Source: Desulfuromonadales bacterium (GTDB taxonomy: Bacteria > Desulfobacterota > Desulfuromonadia > Desulfuromonadales > UBA2294). Taken from it: a DNA stretch of 19,508 bases. A program made the translations under genes and the position numbers. Of the stretch, positions 1 through 6,733 are shown piece after piece; the stretch's first letter is position 1, and the number at the start of each line of letters is the position of its first letter. The stretch covers positions 1-19,508 of the forward strand of contig JAUVAJ010000003.1 of NCBI GenBank assembly GCA_030591795.1. Direction: 5' to 3'. The notes under the pieces are model-generated. The model was not told the DNA's origin, made no database searches, and saw only the letters and a program-made list of their open reading frames with translations.

Positions 1-51
1 CGACTTTGGGAGCAGGCCAAAAAAAATGAGATGTCCGAGAAAAGAGCGTAA
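1..51 (+). CDS. Possible C-terminal tail of an upstream gene
   Basis: Frame 1 from the first base reads 16 codons ending KKNEMSEKRA and then TAA at 49-51. The charged tail looks like a plausible bacterial protein C-terminus, but it is too short to assign to a family. Frame 2 is also open, to about position 98, with a less protein-like composition, so frame 1 is only the preferred reading. If real, the gene is co-oriented with fxsA and ends about 240 bases before it. Confidence 0.25.
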   Translation, partial: RLWEQAKKNEMSEKRA

Positions 52-80
52 AAACGAGACCTTGACTGGGGATGAATATG

Positions 81-114
81 TTGTCCACAAATTTTGTTAA
101 TAACATGTGCAAAA
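81..114. promoter_or_regulatory. Pair of DnaA-box-like 9-mers in an AT-rich leader
   Basis: TTGTCCACA at 81-89 and, on the opposite strand, TTTTGCACA at 106-114 each differ by one base from the DnaA box consensus TTATNCACA. Between them lies TTTTGTTAATAACA, and 120-200 is strongly AT-rich. This arrangement resembles oriC or DnaA-regulated promoter regions. No dnaA, dnaN, rpmH or gidA-type gene is in the window, so the assignment is tentative; two near-boxes can occur by chance in AT-rich DNA. Confidence 0.25.
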
Positions 115-131
115 GCCTGTTTGCAAACTAT

Positions 132-161
132 TTGAATATAGCTTTTCATTGACACTATACA
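132..161 (+). promoter_or_regulatory. Candidate sigma70-type promoter upstream of fxsA
   Basis: TTGAAT (132-137) and TATACA (156-161) are separated by 18 bases and face fxsA. A second candidate -35 TTGACA (149-154) lacks a convincing -10 at the right distance. The 5' leader would be about 125 bases and includes a small inverted repeat TTAAC-CAT-GTTAA (175-187). This is pattern recognition only. Confidence 0.2.
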
Positions 162-292
162 AAATGCCTATTTTTTAACCATGTTAATTTTCTCTTTAAT
201 TACAGGATGTTGTGAAGTTTTCGTAGCTTCTGTCTATCTATCTCAGGTAGGTTTACCTATATGATAAAAATATCACTAATAAAGGTTATTCA

Positions 293-685
293 ATGTTCAT
301 AAAACTCTTTATCTTGTTCATAACTGTCCCGATTCTCGAGGTTTTTATTCTGCTCGATGCGGCTGAACATATTGGACTTTGGCAGACGGTTTTACTGGTT
401 ATTGCTACGGGCGCAGCGGGTGCCTACCTAGCCAAGAGCCAGGGTCTGGATTTACTGCAAAGAATACAGACAGCAACCAATCAAGGTGAGTTGCCAGCGC
501 AAGAACTTATTGATGGAGCGTTTATTCTCGCCGGTGGGCTGGTGCTCTTGACGCCGGGATTTATCACCGATCTGGTCGGGTTCATTTTTTTGGTGCCGTG
601 GAGTCGCGAACCGTTAAAGCGTTATCTTGTTGCATGGTTCAAAAACAGAATAGATCGGGGTGAGTTTCAGATTCGTAGATATTGA
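293..685 (+). CDS. fxsA: FxsA family membrane protein
   Basis: A 130-residue inner-membrane protein of the FxsA (suppressor of F exclusion of phage T7) family. Hydrophobic segments lie near residues 2-21, 29-48 and 76-100. The family signature GGLVLLTPGFITDLVG is clear at about residues 81-96, followed by a polar, basic cytoplasmic tail (KNRIDRGEFQIRRY). Length fits the family (roughly 120-160). ATG at 293 is preceded by AAAGG about 9 bases upstream. In E. coli overproduced FxsA relieves exclusion of phage T7 by the F plasmid; its normal role is unknown. It stands alone: the opposite-strand gene downstream is separated by an inverted-repeat element that begins on the fxsA stop codon TGA (683-685). 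Confidence 0.9.
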   Translation: MFIKLFILFITVPILEVFILLDAAEHIGLWQTVLLVIATGAAGAYLAKSQGLDLLQRIQTATNQGELPAQELIDGAFILAGGLVLLTPGFITDLVGFIFLVPWSREPLKRYLVAWFKNRIDRGEFQIRRY

Positions 686-826
686 TGGCGTCGCAAAAAG
701 TCCGCCCGACTGCGTTGTAGAGCTTTTTCAGGACCTAGACCTATAATATGTAGGCCTTCGCCCCTGAAAAACCGTTGTGCCTTGTGGTGCGAAATATTTG
801 TTTCGCCATCTGATTCTATTTTGCGA
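684..826. repeat. Intergenic inverted-repeat element (MITE/REP-like)
   Basis: Several inverted repeats are nested here. GATGGCG (684-690) pairs with CGCCATC (804-810). TTTTTCAGG (724-732) pairs perfectly with CCTGAAAAA (763-771). In the centre CCTATA (740-745) faces TGTAGG (749-754) around a 3-base loop, with one wobble pair. TCGCAAAA (691-698) also has its complement TTTTGCGA at 819-826, just outside the right arm. No open reading frame inside looks like a gene. From memory, short motifs of the type GATGGCGTCG followed by an A-run recur between genes in Geobacter/Pelobacter genomes, so this is probably one copy of a dispersed element. It touches the fxsA stop and may end transcription or stabilise the mRNA. 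Confidence 0.55.
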
Positions 827-859
827 GTGCATCAGACATTGAAAAACAAGAAAAACAAG

Positions 860-1180
860 TCAAACCATAATATCGGGATAACAGAGCCAGTCTTCCTCAA
901 ACTCCATAGCTTTGCTGTTGTCGAATTCTATAACAGGTAAGTCACTGGCTTGAATGGGGTGAGCAAAGGTATTGCCGGTCACGCCACCGGTCATAAATAT
1001 AATTCCCAACATTATCGGCAGAGCCACAGAAACCATAAAATGAATAGCCAGACCACGCTTGCGGCCAAACACCCGCTTCATCATGGTCAGACGATAAAAT
1101 TCATCTGCCGCCATAATACGAAACAAAGAGACGACGGCAACCGTAAAAGCGAACACACCCATTATAAGGTCTGGCATCAT
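860..1180 (-). CDS. Unrecognised small membrane protein
   Basis: About 106 residues starting MMPDLIMGVF. I do not recognise the family. The first helix spans about residues 3-24, then a basic cytoplasmic-type segment (MMKRVFGRKRG), a second helix (about 49-75, GLAIHFMV... to MTGGVTG) and an acidic C-terminal tail ending EEDWLCYPDIMV. The start at 1180 is chosen because AGGAG lies six bases upstream. The open frame extends to a GTG at 1243, but that codon lies inside a palindrome and has no ribosome binding site. The gene is convergent with fxsA and 90 bases downstream of the YjbQ gene on the same strand. Possibly a lineage-specific two-helix protein. Confidence 0.6.
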   Translation of the reverse strand: MMPDLIMGVFAFTVAVVSLFRIMAADEFYRLTMMKRVFGRKRGLAIHFMVSVALPIMLGIIFMTGGVTGNTFAHPIQASDLPVIEFDNSKAMEFEEDWLCYPDIMV

Positions 1181-1240
1181 GGCCTGCTCCTGACTCAATC
1201 CCTGCCAATATAATATCGTCTTATTGGCATTCCGACAAGT

Positions 1241-1256
1241 CACTATAATTATAGTG
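1241..1256. promoter_or_regulatory. Perfect 16-bp palindrome CACTATAATTATAGTG
   Basis: An exact palindrome sits between the YjbQ gene (stop at 1271) and the small membrane protein gene (start at 1180). It holds TATAAT on both strands (1244-1249 and 1248-1253), so it could be a -10 element embedded in an operator, or simply a symmetric AT-rich site. No good -35 is seen at the expected distance for the minus-strand gene. Confidence 0.3.
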
Positions 1257-1270
1257 CAATCAGTGCCAGT

Positions 1271-1690
1271 TCAGGATCCTATAATTTTGACCAAAACCCG
1301 TTTTTTTCGATTACCATCAAACTCACCGTAAAAGATTTGCTCCCAGGGGCCGAAGTCAAGTATCCCCTTGGTAACAGCGACTACAACTTCGCGCCCCATA
1401 ATACATCTTTTCAGATGAGCGTCGCCGTTATCCTCACCAGTCAAATTATGAGCATAACGCGTTATAGGCTCATGCGGAGCAAGTGTCTCCAGCCATTTTT
1501 CATAGTCAGCGTGCAATCCAGGTTCATCGTCGTTTATAAAAACTGAAGCCGTAATGTGCATGGCATTTACCAGGCAAAGGCCTTCACTAATTCCACTCTC
1601 CTCAAGACAAACGTTAATCTGTGGTGTAATATTCAAAAGACCGCGTCGACCATTAATAGAGAACCAGAGTTCCTGACGATAAGATTTCAT
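1271..1690 (-). CDS. YjbQ family (UPF0047) protein
   Basis: A 139-residue YjbQ/UPF0047 protein; some members have secondary thiamine-phosphate synthase activity, but the physiological role is not settled. Family landmarks visible here are [14 protein letters not shown] near residues 22-35, the metal-site region [17 protein letters not shown] (His in NAMHITAS), a second His in TRYAHN, the region GDAHLK(R)C, and the C-terminal [13 protein letters not shown](N)RKKR that is nearly invariant in the family. The start at 1690 ([10 protein letters not shown]) is preferred over the ATG at 1702 because GGAG stands six bases before it and relatives begin MKSYR. It is divergent from the Bax-like lipoprotein gene with a very short shared gap. 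Confidence 0.88.
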   Translation of the reverse strand: MKSYRQELWFSINGRRGLLNITPQINVCLEESGISEGLCLVNAMHITASVFINDDEPGLHADYEKWLETLAPHEPITRYAHNLTGEDNGDAHLKRCIMGREVVVAVTKGILDFGPWEQIFYGEFDGNRKKRVLVKIIGS

Positions 1691-1745
1691 TTTCAGCTCC
1701 ATATAATCACTGTATTATTGACTGCACTTAATCGGGACAACTACT

Positions 1746-2747
1746 TTGCATATTCGAAATTCACTCTTAAACCATACAACAACTAATATACTTCTCTGTA
1801 TACTGTTGTTTTTGTTAGCTTCTTGTGGGTCACCGCCAAAACAAGAAGTGACAGCTTTGACGTCTGCAAGAACTGTTCAGGCCTTTCACCATAAAAAACT
1901 GGAATTGATATTTACGACTCACGAATATTACTGGGACTCTCTTGACCAGGGCGTCCCACCGCTTATTCTTAAAAAATTTCCAAATGATTTACATCTTATG
2001 CACTCTACTCAATTAAAAAAAGAACTGTTTTTCAGGACAATGCTGCCGATGGCGATGTTAGCAAATGAAGAGGTCAGCGACCAACGCAACAGCTTGAAAG
2101 TAATCTTCCTTAGTTTCGATCAAGAAGGGTCTATTTCTTCCTCACAACAAAAAAAGTTAACATCTCTACTGAAACGATATCGAATCAAGGCTGACCCCCT
2201 GCTGAACCCACAGACCAGAGAATTGGCGTTAAGTCGTGTCGATAGCATTCCGGAGTCTTTAATTCTGGCCCAAGCCGCCAACGAATCCGGTTGGGGGACC
2301 TCCAGATTTGCCCGTGAGGCAAATAATATCTTTGGAGAGTGGACGTTCACCCCCGGAACGGGGCTTGTCCCTGAGGGGAGACCGGAGGGTGAGATCTACG
2401 AAGTGCGCCGTTTTTCCAACCTCTACCAGTCTGTACGCTCTTACATACGCAACATCAACACTCACCGAGCCTACTCTTCATTAAGAGAGATTCGCCAACG
2501 TCTGCGCAAAAACAACCTGACGGTTACCGGTGCTGAGTTAAGTTCCGGACTGAAATACTATTCAACCCGTCGAGAAGCCTATTCAGCTGAAATTGAAGCG
2601 ATGATAAAATCAAATCGCCTGGAACAGGTTATCACCCGCACCTACCTGCGATCTGACGCCTCGGTTCCCAGTGTAGAAAAAATCACACCAACAATCGGTC
2701 TAATCAGCAGCAAGGAACAACTGATAAAGAGGATAGGAACCCTCTAG
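1746..2747 (+). CDS. Bax-like glucosaminidase-domain lipoprotein
   Basis: A 333-residue putative peptidoglycan hydrolase resembling E. coli Bax. The N-terminus is a lipoprotein signal, hydrophobic residues 15-26 and lipobox LLASC with the lipidated Cys27, so it should be membrane-anchored in the periplasm. The mannosyl-glycoprotein endo-beta-N-acetylglucosaminidase-like domain runs from about 165 to 300: SLILAQAANESGWGTSRFA with the probable catalytic Glu180, then NNIFGEW, VPEGRPEGEIYEVRRF, SVRSYIRNINTHRAY and GLKYYSTRREAY. The start is TTG; an in-frame stop at 1719-1721 rules out a longer product and no ATG precedes the lipobox. GGGA lies about eight bases upstream. It faces the deacetylase gene tail to tail. 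Confidence 0.85.
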   Translation: MHIRNSLLNHTTTNILLCILLFLLASCGSPPKQEVTALTSARTVQAFHHKKLELIFTTHEYYWDSLDQGVPPLILKKFPNDLHLMHSTQLKKELFFRTMLPMAMLANEEVSDQRNSLKVIFLSFDQEGSISSSQQKKLTSLLKRYRIKADPLLNPQTRELALSRVDSIPESLILAQAANESGWGTSRFAREANNIFGEWTFTPGTGLVPEGRPEGEIYEVRRFSNLYQSVRSYIRNINTHRAYSSLREIRQRLRKNNLTVTGAELSSGLKYYSTRREAYSAEIEAMIKSNRLEQVITRTYLRSDASVPSVEKITPTIGLISSKEQLIKRIGTL

Positions 2748-2757
2748 GAGCTCCTAG
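2744..2757. repeat. Perfect 14-bp palindrome overlapping a stop codon
   Basis: CTAGGAGCTCCTAG is an exact palindrome that includes the TAG stop (2745-2747) of the Bax-like gene and lies in the 31-base gap between two convergent genes. No T-run follows on either strand, so it is not a classical intrinsic terminator, though a short hairpin could form in either transcript. Confidence 0.3.
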
Positions 2758-2778
2758 GAAGCTTGCAGCATGGCGTGG

Positions 2779-3831
2779 CTACCGGACATTAAACCATGGC
2801 TGGCTGAACCAACCCCATCCGCCTTTTTTCAACGGAACAGTCAACGTATATTTATTGCGTCTTCCGGTTAACGGTTTTTCGGCCTGAATCAAAAAATCAG
2901 CTTCACTCCCGGCAATTTTCTCAATATTAAGACTATTATTTCCCTGAACAAAACCCTGCAAACGCCGCACATCAAAACGGTCTGTATCAATCCTGACCTT
3001 TAGTGCTGGTGGATTATTGCCCAAAACCGGATTGACCGTTTCAATAAACTCCACAGCAAGTCGACTCATCGACAGTTTGCTGCGAAACTGTTTCAGTGTG
3101 GCGTAACCACCACCCATCGGGAATCGCGGGATTGTAAATAAACCGCTCGTGTCATCAACAACCCCGGACTGTTGTGAGATTGCGGCTTCAAACCCTAGTT
3201 CCTGTACAAGTGCGACCAACTCTGGAGAAAACTCACCGTATGGATAGGCAAACAAGGTCGGCAATAGACCTAACTCTTTCTTAAAAGCAGACTGGGCCCG
3301 CATAATGTCAGACTTGACCCGCTCACGCCACATCGCAGTCGATTCGTCCGCTGTCTGCTCAATCAAATAATCGTGGGTAGCTGAATGGTTGCCGATGACA
3401 ACCCCCTCTTTAACCAACGCCCGCAATTCATCCCAGTCAAGATAGCCGCGAGTGCCGACCGAATCAGTATTAACAAACAGCGTGACCGGAAAACCATATT
3501 TACGCAAAATCGGCATGCCGTTAGATAAAAATGTGGTGAACGCATCATCTACCGTCAGCACAGCGGCTTTCGTCGGCAGTAGTTGACCGTGTTTTAGCTG
3601 TCTAACGATTTCAGACAGAGAGTGAACTTCGGTTTTCGTCTGTTTCAGGTGTTCAAGGTGGGAAGTAAATGCCTCAAGAGAGATATTTGTCGATGGATAC
3701 TTATGTTCGCCAAAGCGATGATAGATAAAGATGTTGACCTGCCCGACTGCAGCTGTTGCAGCAAAAGAAGCGACTCCGGACAAAAGCAACAAACTAAAAA
3801 AAATGAGTATTGCAGAGAAGCGAACAAGCAT
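2779..3831 (-). CDS. Exported NodB-type polysaccharide deacetylase
   Basis: A 350-residue carbohydrate esterase family 4 protein, closest in style to the PgaB deacetylase domain. Residues 1-24 form a signal peptide (cleavage near SFA-AT), so it acts outside the cytoplasm. Motif 1 is LTVDDAF with Asp95 and Asp96, motif 2 is GNHSATH with metal ligands His149 and His153, and motif 3 is AYPYGEFS near 195-202; the leading YHRFGEHKYPSTN is typical of PgaB-like enzymes. Residues from about 260 to 350 form an extra, probably beta-rich tail I cannot name. The start at 3831 is chosen over an in-frame ATG at 3867 because AGGAGG lies five bases before it and the signal peptide then begins at residue 1. 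It follows the RSH gene by 13 bases. Substrate unknown; poly-N-acetylglucosamine or peptidoglycan are possible. Confidence 0.88.
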   Translation of the reverse strand: MLVRFSAILIFFSLLLLSGVASFAATAAVGQVNIFIYHRFGEHKYPSTNISLEAFTSHLEHLKQTKTEVHSLSEIVRQLKHGQLLPTKAAVLTVDDAFTTFLSNGMPILRKYGFPVTLFVNTDSVGTRGYLDWDELRALVKEGVVIGNHSATHDYLIEQTADESTAMWRERVKSDIMRAQSAFKKELGLLPTLFAYPYGEFSPELVALVQELGFEAAISQQSGVVDDTSGLFTIPRFPMGGGYATLKQFRSKLSMSRLAVEFIETVNPVLGNNPPALKVRIDTDRFDVRRLQGFVQGNNSLNIEKIAGSEADFLIQAEKPLTGRRNKYTLTVPLKKGGWGWFSQPWFNVR

Positions 3832-3844
3832 AGCGGCCTCCTGT

Positions 3845-5290
3845 TCAGGCAGATTTGACCTTATCACGCAGAAAGCGTCGGATTGAGTTCCTGGCTCTGG
3901 GCGTTACTGCCCACTCCAACCATTTTGGCAGTACAGTTGGCTTGTCAGATAACTCAATCGAAACCTGATCGCTATCCATCAATCTCGATTTAAGATGCCG
4001 GGTTCGGCCGTTAACGCTGGCGCGCAATGCATGCAGGCCGAGCTCAACGTGGATATTAAAGGCAAAATCGAGGACACTGCTACCCTCAGGCAAGGTGAAG
4101 GTTTCACCGCGTGGCGTGTAAACCTGGATTGTTCTTGAAGCCAGACGTAACGATTCAGCATCAAATGCCGACTCACCCTCAAGTAGTGAATGCATGAGAT
4201 TTTTGAAGTTTGTGTGACGGAATTCAAACCCTGGCGCCAGCACGCCAGATTCATTGAACCGGGCCAGTTTACGGGTTGTAATCTCGACCCGCATGCGTAA
4301 TTCACCCGACTGCACAGTCGTTTTCAACGCCTGATAGCCAAACTGTGATGGTGCGTTCAGATGATCCCGGAGTTTCCCGGTGATAGGCGGATAGAGGTCA
4401 TGGATTAAGCCGAGCGCCATGTAGGCTTCCATGCTGTGGCCAACCAAAATCTCCAGTGTGTATAAAGATTGTAGTCCGCGCCGCATTGTTTGCACCGCAG
4501 GTAGACTGAATTTACGCCAGCGATCCTTCAATGAAAAAGAAATTTTATGCGAGTCGAGTGACGAATGAACTTCAGACTTTATCTTGCGTAAAAAATGCTC
4601 ATTTCTACTTTGCATCATCTCCATATAGTCCAGATAACGCCCTGAACGTTTTGGATATAGTACGTTAAGCGATAACTCTTCCAGTTCATCAGCGACATAG
4701 CCCATGCCGAGATGAGAAGCCAGGGGAACGTAGACCATCCTGGTCTCTTCAGCTATCAGCTCTTGTTTTTCAGGTTTTAAAGCCTCGATTGTGCGCAGGT
4801 TGTCAATCCGGTCCCAGAATTTAAGACAGAGCACCCGCACATCCTCAATCGCGGCAATTATTTGTTTTCGATAGGTTTTCTCTTTCAGCGATTGCCGATT
4901 AAGATGCTTATCATCAGCCTTGGTCAGCCCGTTTACCAGCAGAGCGACATCATCACCATATTGTTTACCGACTGATTCAAGCGTGACTGGAGTATCCTCT
5001 ACAACATCATGTAGCAAAGCGGAGATAACAGACGAAAAGTCCATCCAGTGCCGTGCAGCCAGATGTGCCACACGCAAAGGATGAAAAAAATACGGTTCAC
5101 CAGATTTGCGCAACTGGCCAGTATGAGAAACCCGTCCGAAGTCAAAAGCTTGTTGCAGACGATCCATTTCAGAATCAAGCTCATCTTCGCTCAGTCCACC
5201 ACCATAGTGAGTGACCAGTAATTCCATGATCTCATTGAACAGGCGCTGTTCATGTTTTGCGTTATACTCAGTCTTCAAACCGCGTAGCAA
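3845..5290 (-). CDS. RelA/SpoT homologue: intact HD, degenerate synthetase, TGS
   Basis: A 481-residue RSH-family protein, much shorter than the usual 700-plus. The HD (p)ppGpp hydrolase site is intact: RKSGEPYFFHP with His70, LLHDVVEDT with His94/Asp95 and Glu98/Asp99, and FWDRIDNLRT with Asp160, matching the Mn ligands and catalytic pair of canonical Rel. The following region aligns with the synthetase domain but its key residues are lost: no RPK(H/S)IYSI G-loop, the catalytic Asp is replaced near Tyr277, the APKxNGYQSxHT motif reads APSQFGYQALKT (314-325), and EIQIRT is not preserved. A TGS domain follows at about 386-447. ACT and zinc-finger domains are absent. The likely role is hydrolysis of alarmones or a regulatory RSH. 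Start uncertain: TTG at 5290 sits directly on AGGAG, TTG at 5278 is 12 bases after it, and ATG at 5227 is the next alternative. Confidence 0.82.
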   Translation of the reverse strand: MLRGLKTEYNAKHEQRLFNEIMELLVTHYGGGLSEDELDSEMDRLQQAFDFGRVSHTGQLRKSGEPYFFHPLRVAHLAARHWMDFSSVISALLHDVVEDTPVTLESVGKQYGDDVALLVNGLTKADDKHLNRQSLKEKTYRKQIIAAIEDVRVLCLKFWDRIDNLRTIEALKPEKQELIAEETRMVYVPLASHLGMGYVADELEELSLNVLYPKRSGRYLDYMEMMQSRNEHFLRKIKSEVHSSLDSHKISFSLKDRWRKFSLPAVQTMRRGLQSLYTLEILVGHSMEAYMALGLIHDLYPPITGKLRDHLNAPSQFGYQALKTTVQSGELRMRVEITTRKLARFNESGVLAPGFEFRHTNFKNLMHSLLEGESAFDAESLRLASRTIQVYTPRGETFTLPEGSSVLDFAFNIHVELGLHALRASVNGRTRHLKSRLMDSDQVSIELSDKPTVLPKWLEWAVTPRARNSIRRFLRDKVKSA

Positions 5291-5393
5291 CTCCTCTCAA
5301 CTGCATCAAATAATTTGCAACAGTGTAATCGTACTTACCCGACTCAGCAAGTAAAAGAATCCTGCAAAATAAAAACGGGGCAAGAAACTGGAG

Positions 5394-5741
5394 CTAACCC
5401 GGAGGCCATTCCATGTCACGACCGCCAAGCAGGTGAAAATGAACGTGCCAGACAACCTGCCCTCCCGCAGCGTTACAGTTCGTAACCAGACGAAAACCGT
5501 CCTCGGAGAAATCGAGATCATGAGCCAACTTACCGGCAACCTGGTATATGTGACCAATCAGCTCATTGTCAGCGGTCGTCAGGTCGAGAACGGTACGAAT
5601 ATGCTTGCGCGGCACGATCAGCAGATGATGCGGCGCCTGAGGCTGGATATCCTCAAAAGCAACAACCGATTCATCTGCATAGACAATTTTTGCCGGGATC
5701 TCCCCGGCGGCGATTTTACAAAATAAACAATCTGTCGACAT
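5394..5741 (-). CDS. HIT family (HINT-type) nucleotide hydrolase
   Basis: A 115-residue histidine-triad protein of the HINT/PKCI branch, cytoplasmic purine nucleoside phosphoramidate (AMP-lysine type) hydrolases. The triad HVHFHLL has His99, His101 and His103, the last two following GGQVVW as in typical family members. N-terminal CLFCKI (Cys5, Cys8) fits the zinc site of this branch, and HHLLIVPRKHI (38-48) is the conserved central segment. Length is normal. ATG at 5741 has TGAGG five bases upstream. It lies 26 bases downstream of the U32 gene and 103 bases upstream of the RSH gene on the same strand, so co-transcription is possible. Confidence 0.95.
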   Translation of the reverse strand: MSTDCLFCKIAAGEIPAKIVYADESVVAFEDIQPQAPHHLLIVPRKHIRTVLDLTTADNELIGHIYQVAGKLAHDLDFSEDGFRLVTNCNAAGGQVVWHVHFHLLGGRDMEWPPG

Positions 5742-5767
5742 GTCGCCTCACTTTCTACTCAAAAAAG

Positions 5768-6733
5768 TTAAAGGTCCTTATTCGGGTAAAATTCCGGATA
5801 ATAACAGACATTGACATTGCAATCCTGACCGAAGCGGGTGCGGTGTGCGGCAAGCGCCTTCTCACGGTAAAGGGACTCATCCAGTCCTGACAAAGCTAAA
5901 GTGGCAAACTCACCAGCGAGCAGCACATTTCTGGTTTTCATTACTGACGGCGCACCACGCCCGACAAGTTTGAGCCCGGACAATCCCGCGTTGAACAAAG
6001 CCGGAATCGCACAAAGGCCACAACCATGGCGACGATTAGTCTGAGACCATGACGACTGTTGTTCTATTGCAGGTTGCAGGGTAGCAGCGCTGTCAGGTTC
6101 TACCGCTTCGATCATATAAGGAGTTTCACAGGGCCAGATTCGATCATGGCTGGAGTGATGAAAGGTGCACAACCCTTCAGTGTTCGGACAATTACCAACC
6201 AGCAGAAAAGCATCAAAACTGATGTGCGGCTGAGTTTTAATTATGGCAGCCATTTCAGAGACCGGTAAATGCCGCGGCAAGACAATACGGTTAATACCGG
6301 CATCAGCATAAACCGCTACAGCTTCACTGTTAGCCAGATGAGCCAGAGTGCTGGCATGCAATTCAAGAGAGGGATATAGTTTTCTGACCCGCCGTAACAA
6401 CCCGAGGTCGGCCAGAATCAGTCCATCGACACCGGCGTCAACAACTTCGGCTATATAATCGAGCAACGCCGGCATCTGTGCATCGGTGTAAAATGGCGCA
6501 TTCAATGTCAGACTGAATCGGGCCTGTCGTGCGTGAACCGCAGACAGGATCACTTGAAGTTCAGCCAGATCATCAATCTGGGCTGCGGCGAAGGTTCTCT
6601 GGTTGATAGAGGTGTAGAGACTGAAGCTTTCACTCCACTCGGTCGGCACATAACCACCATAGAGCTCCGAAGCTCCGGCATCGAGCAACGGTGTCACCTC
6701 TGAGAGTCGGTCTACCGGCGAGATAATCTTCAT
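5768..6733 (-). CDS. Small U32 family Fe-S protein (UbiU/UbiV/RlhA fold)
   Basis: A 321-residue U32 protein. The family was named as peptidases, but characterised members UbiU/UbiV (O2-independent ubiquinone hydroxylation) and RlhA/TrhP (RNA hydroxylation) are Fe-S enzymes or accessory proteins. An N-terminal TIM-barrel-like region covers about 1-170 (ASELYGGYVP, DAGVDGLILADLGLLR, LELHAST, GINRIVLPR). Cysteines follow at 182 and 189 (NCPNTEGLC), 202 (PCETP), 238 and 241 (CGLC), matching the U32 C-x6-C...C...C [4Fe-4S] pattern with one extra, and Cys305/Cys310 lie in the tail near CYYPEFYP. The ATG overlaps the stop of the methylase gene as ATGA (6730-6733), with GAGGA close upstream, so translation is coupled. 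A proteolytic role is unlikely; the substrate is unknown. Confidence 0.85.
   Translation of the reverse strand: MKIISPVDRLSEVTPLLDAGASELYGGYVPTEWSESFSLYTSINQRTFAAAQIDDLAELQVILSAVHARQARFSLTLNAPFYTDAQMPALLDYIAEVVDAGVDGLILADLGLLRRVRKLYPSLELHASTLAHLANSEAVAVYADAGINRIVLPRHLPVSEMAAIIKTQPHISFDAFLLVGNCPNTEGLCTFHHSSHDRIWPCETPYMIEAVEPDSAATLQPAIEQQSSWSQTNRRHGCGLCAIPALFNAGLSGLKLVGRGAPSVMKTRNVLLAGEFATLALSGLDESLYREKALAAHRTRFGQDCNVNVCYYPEFYPNKDL

Noticed and set aside
950..1213. Plus-strand frame opposite the small membrane protein
   Set aside because: Low-complexity, His/Lys/Asn-rich product; the minus-strand reading has membrane helices and a good AGGAG site.
1181..1243. Longer N-terminus for the small membrane protein from a GTG at 1243
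   Set aside because: No ribosome site there, the codon lies in the 16-bp palindrome, and AGGAG is well placed for the ATG at 1180.
3832..3867. Longer deacetylase start overlapping the RSH gene
   Set aside because: AGGAGG sits before the ATG at 3831 and the signal peptide begins there; the extra 12 residues would precede the signal peptide.
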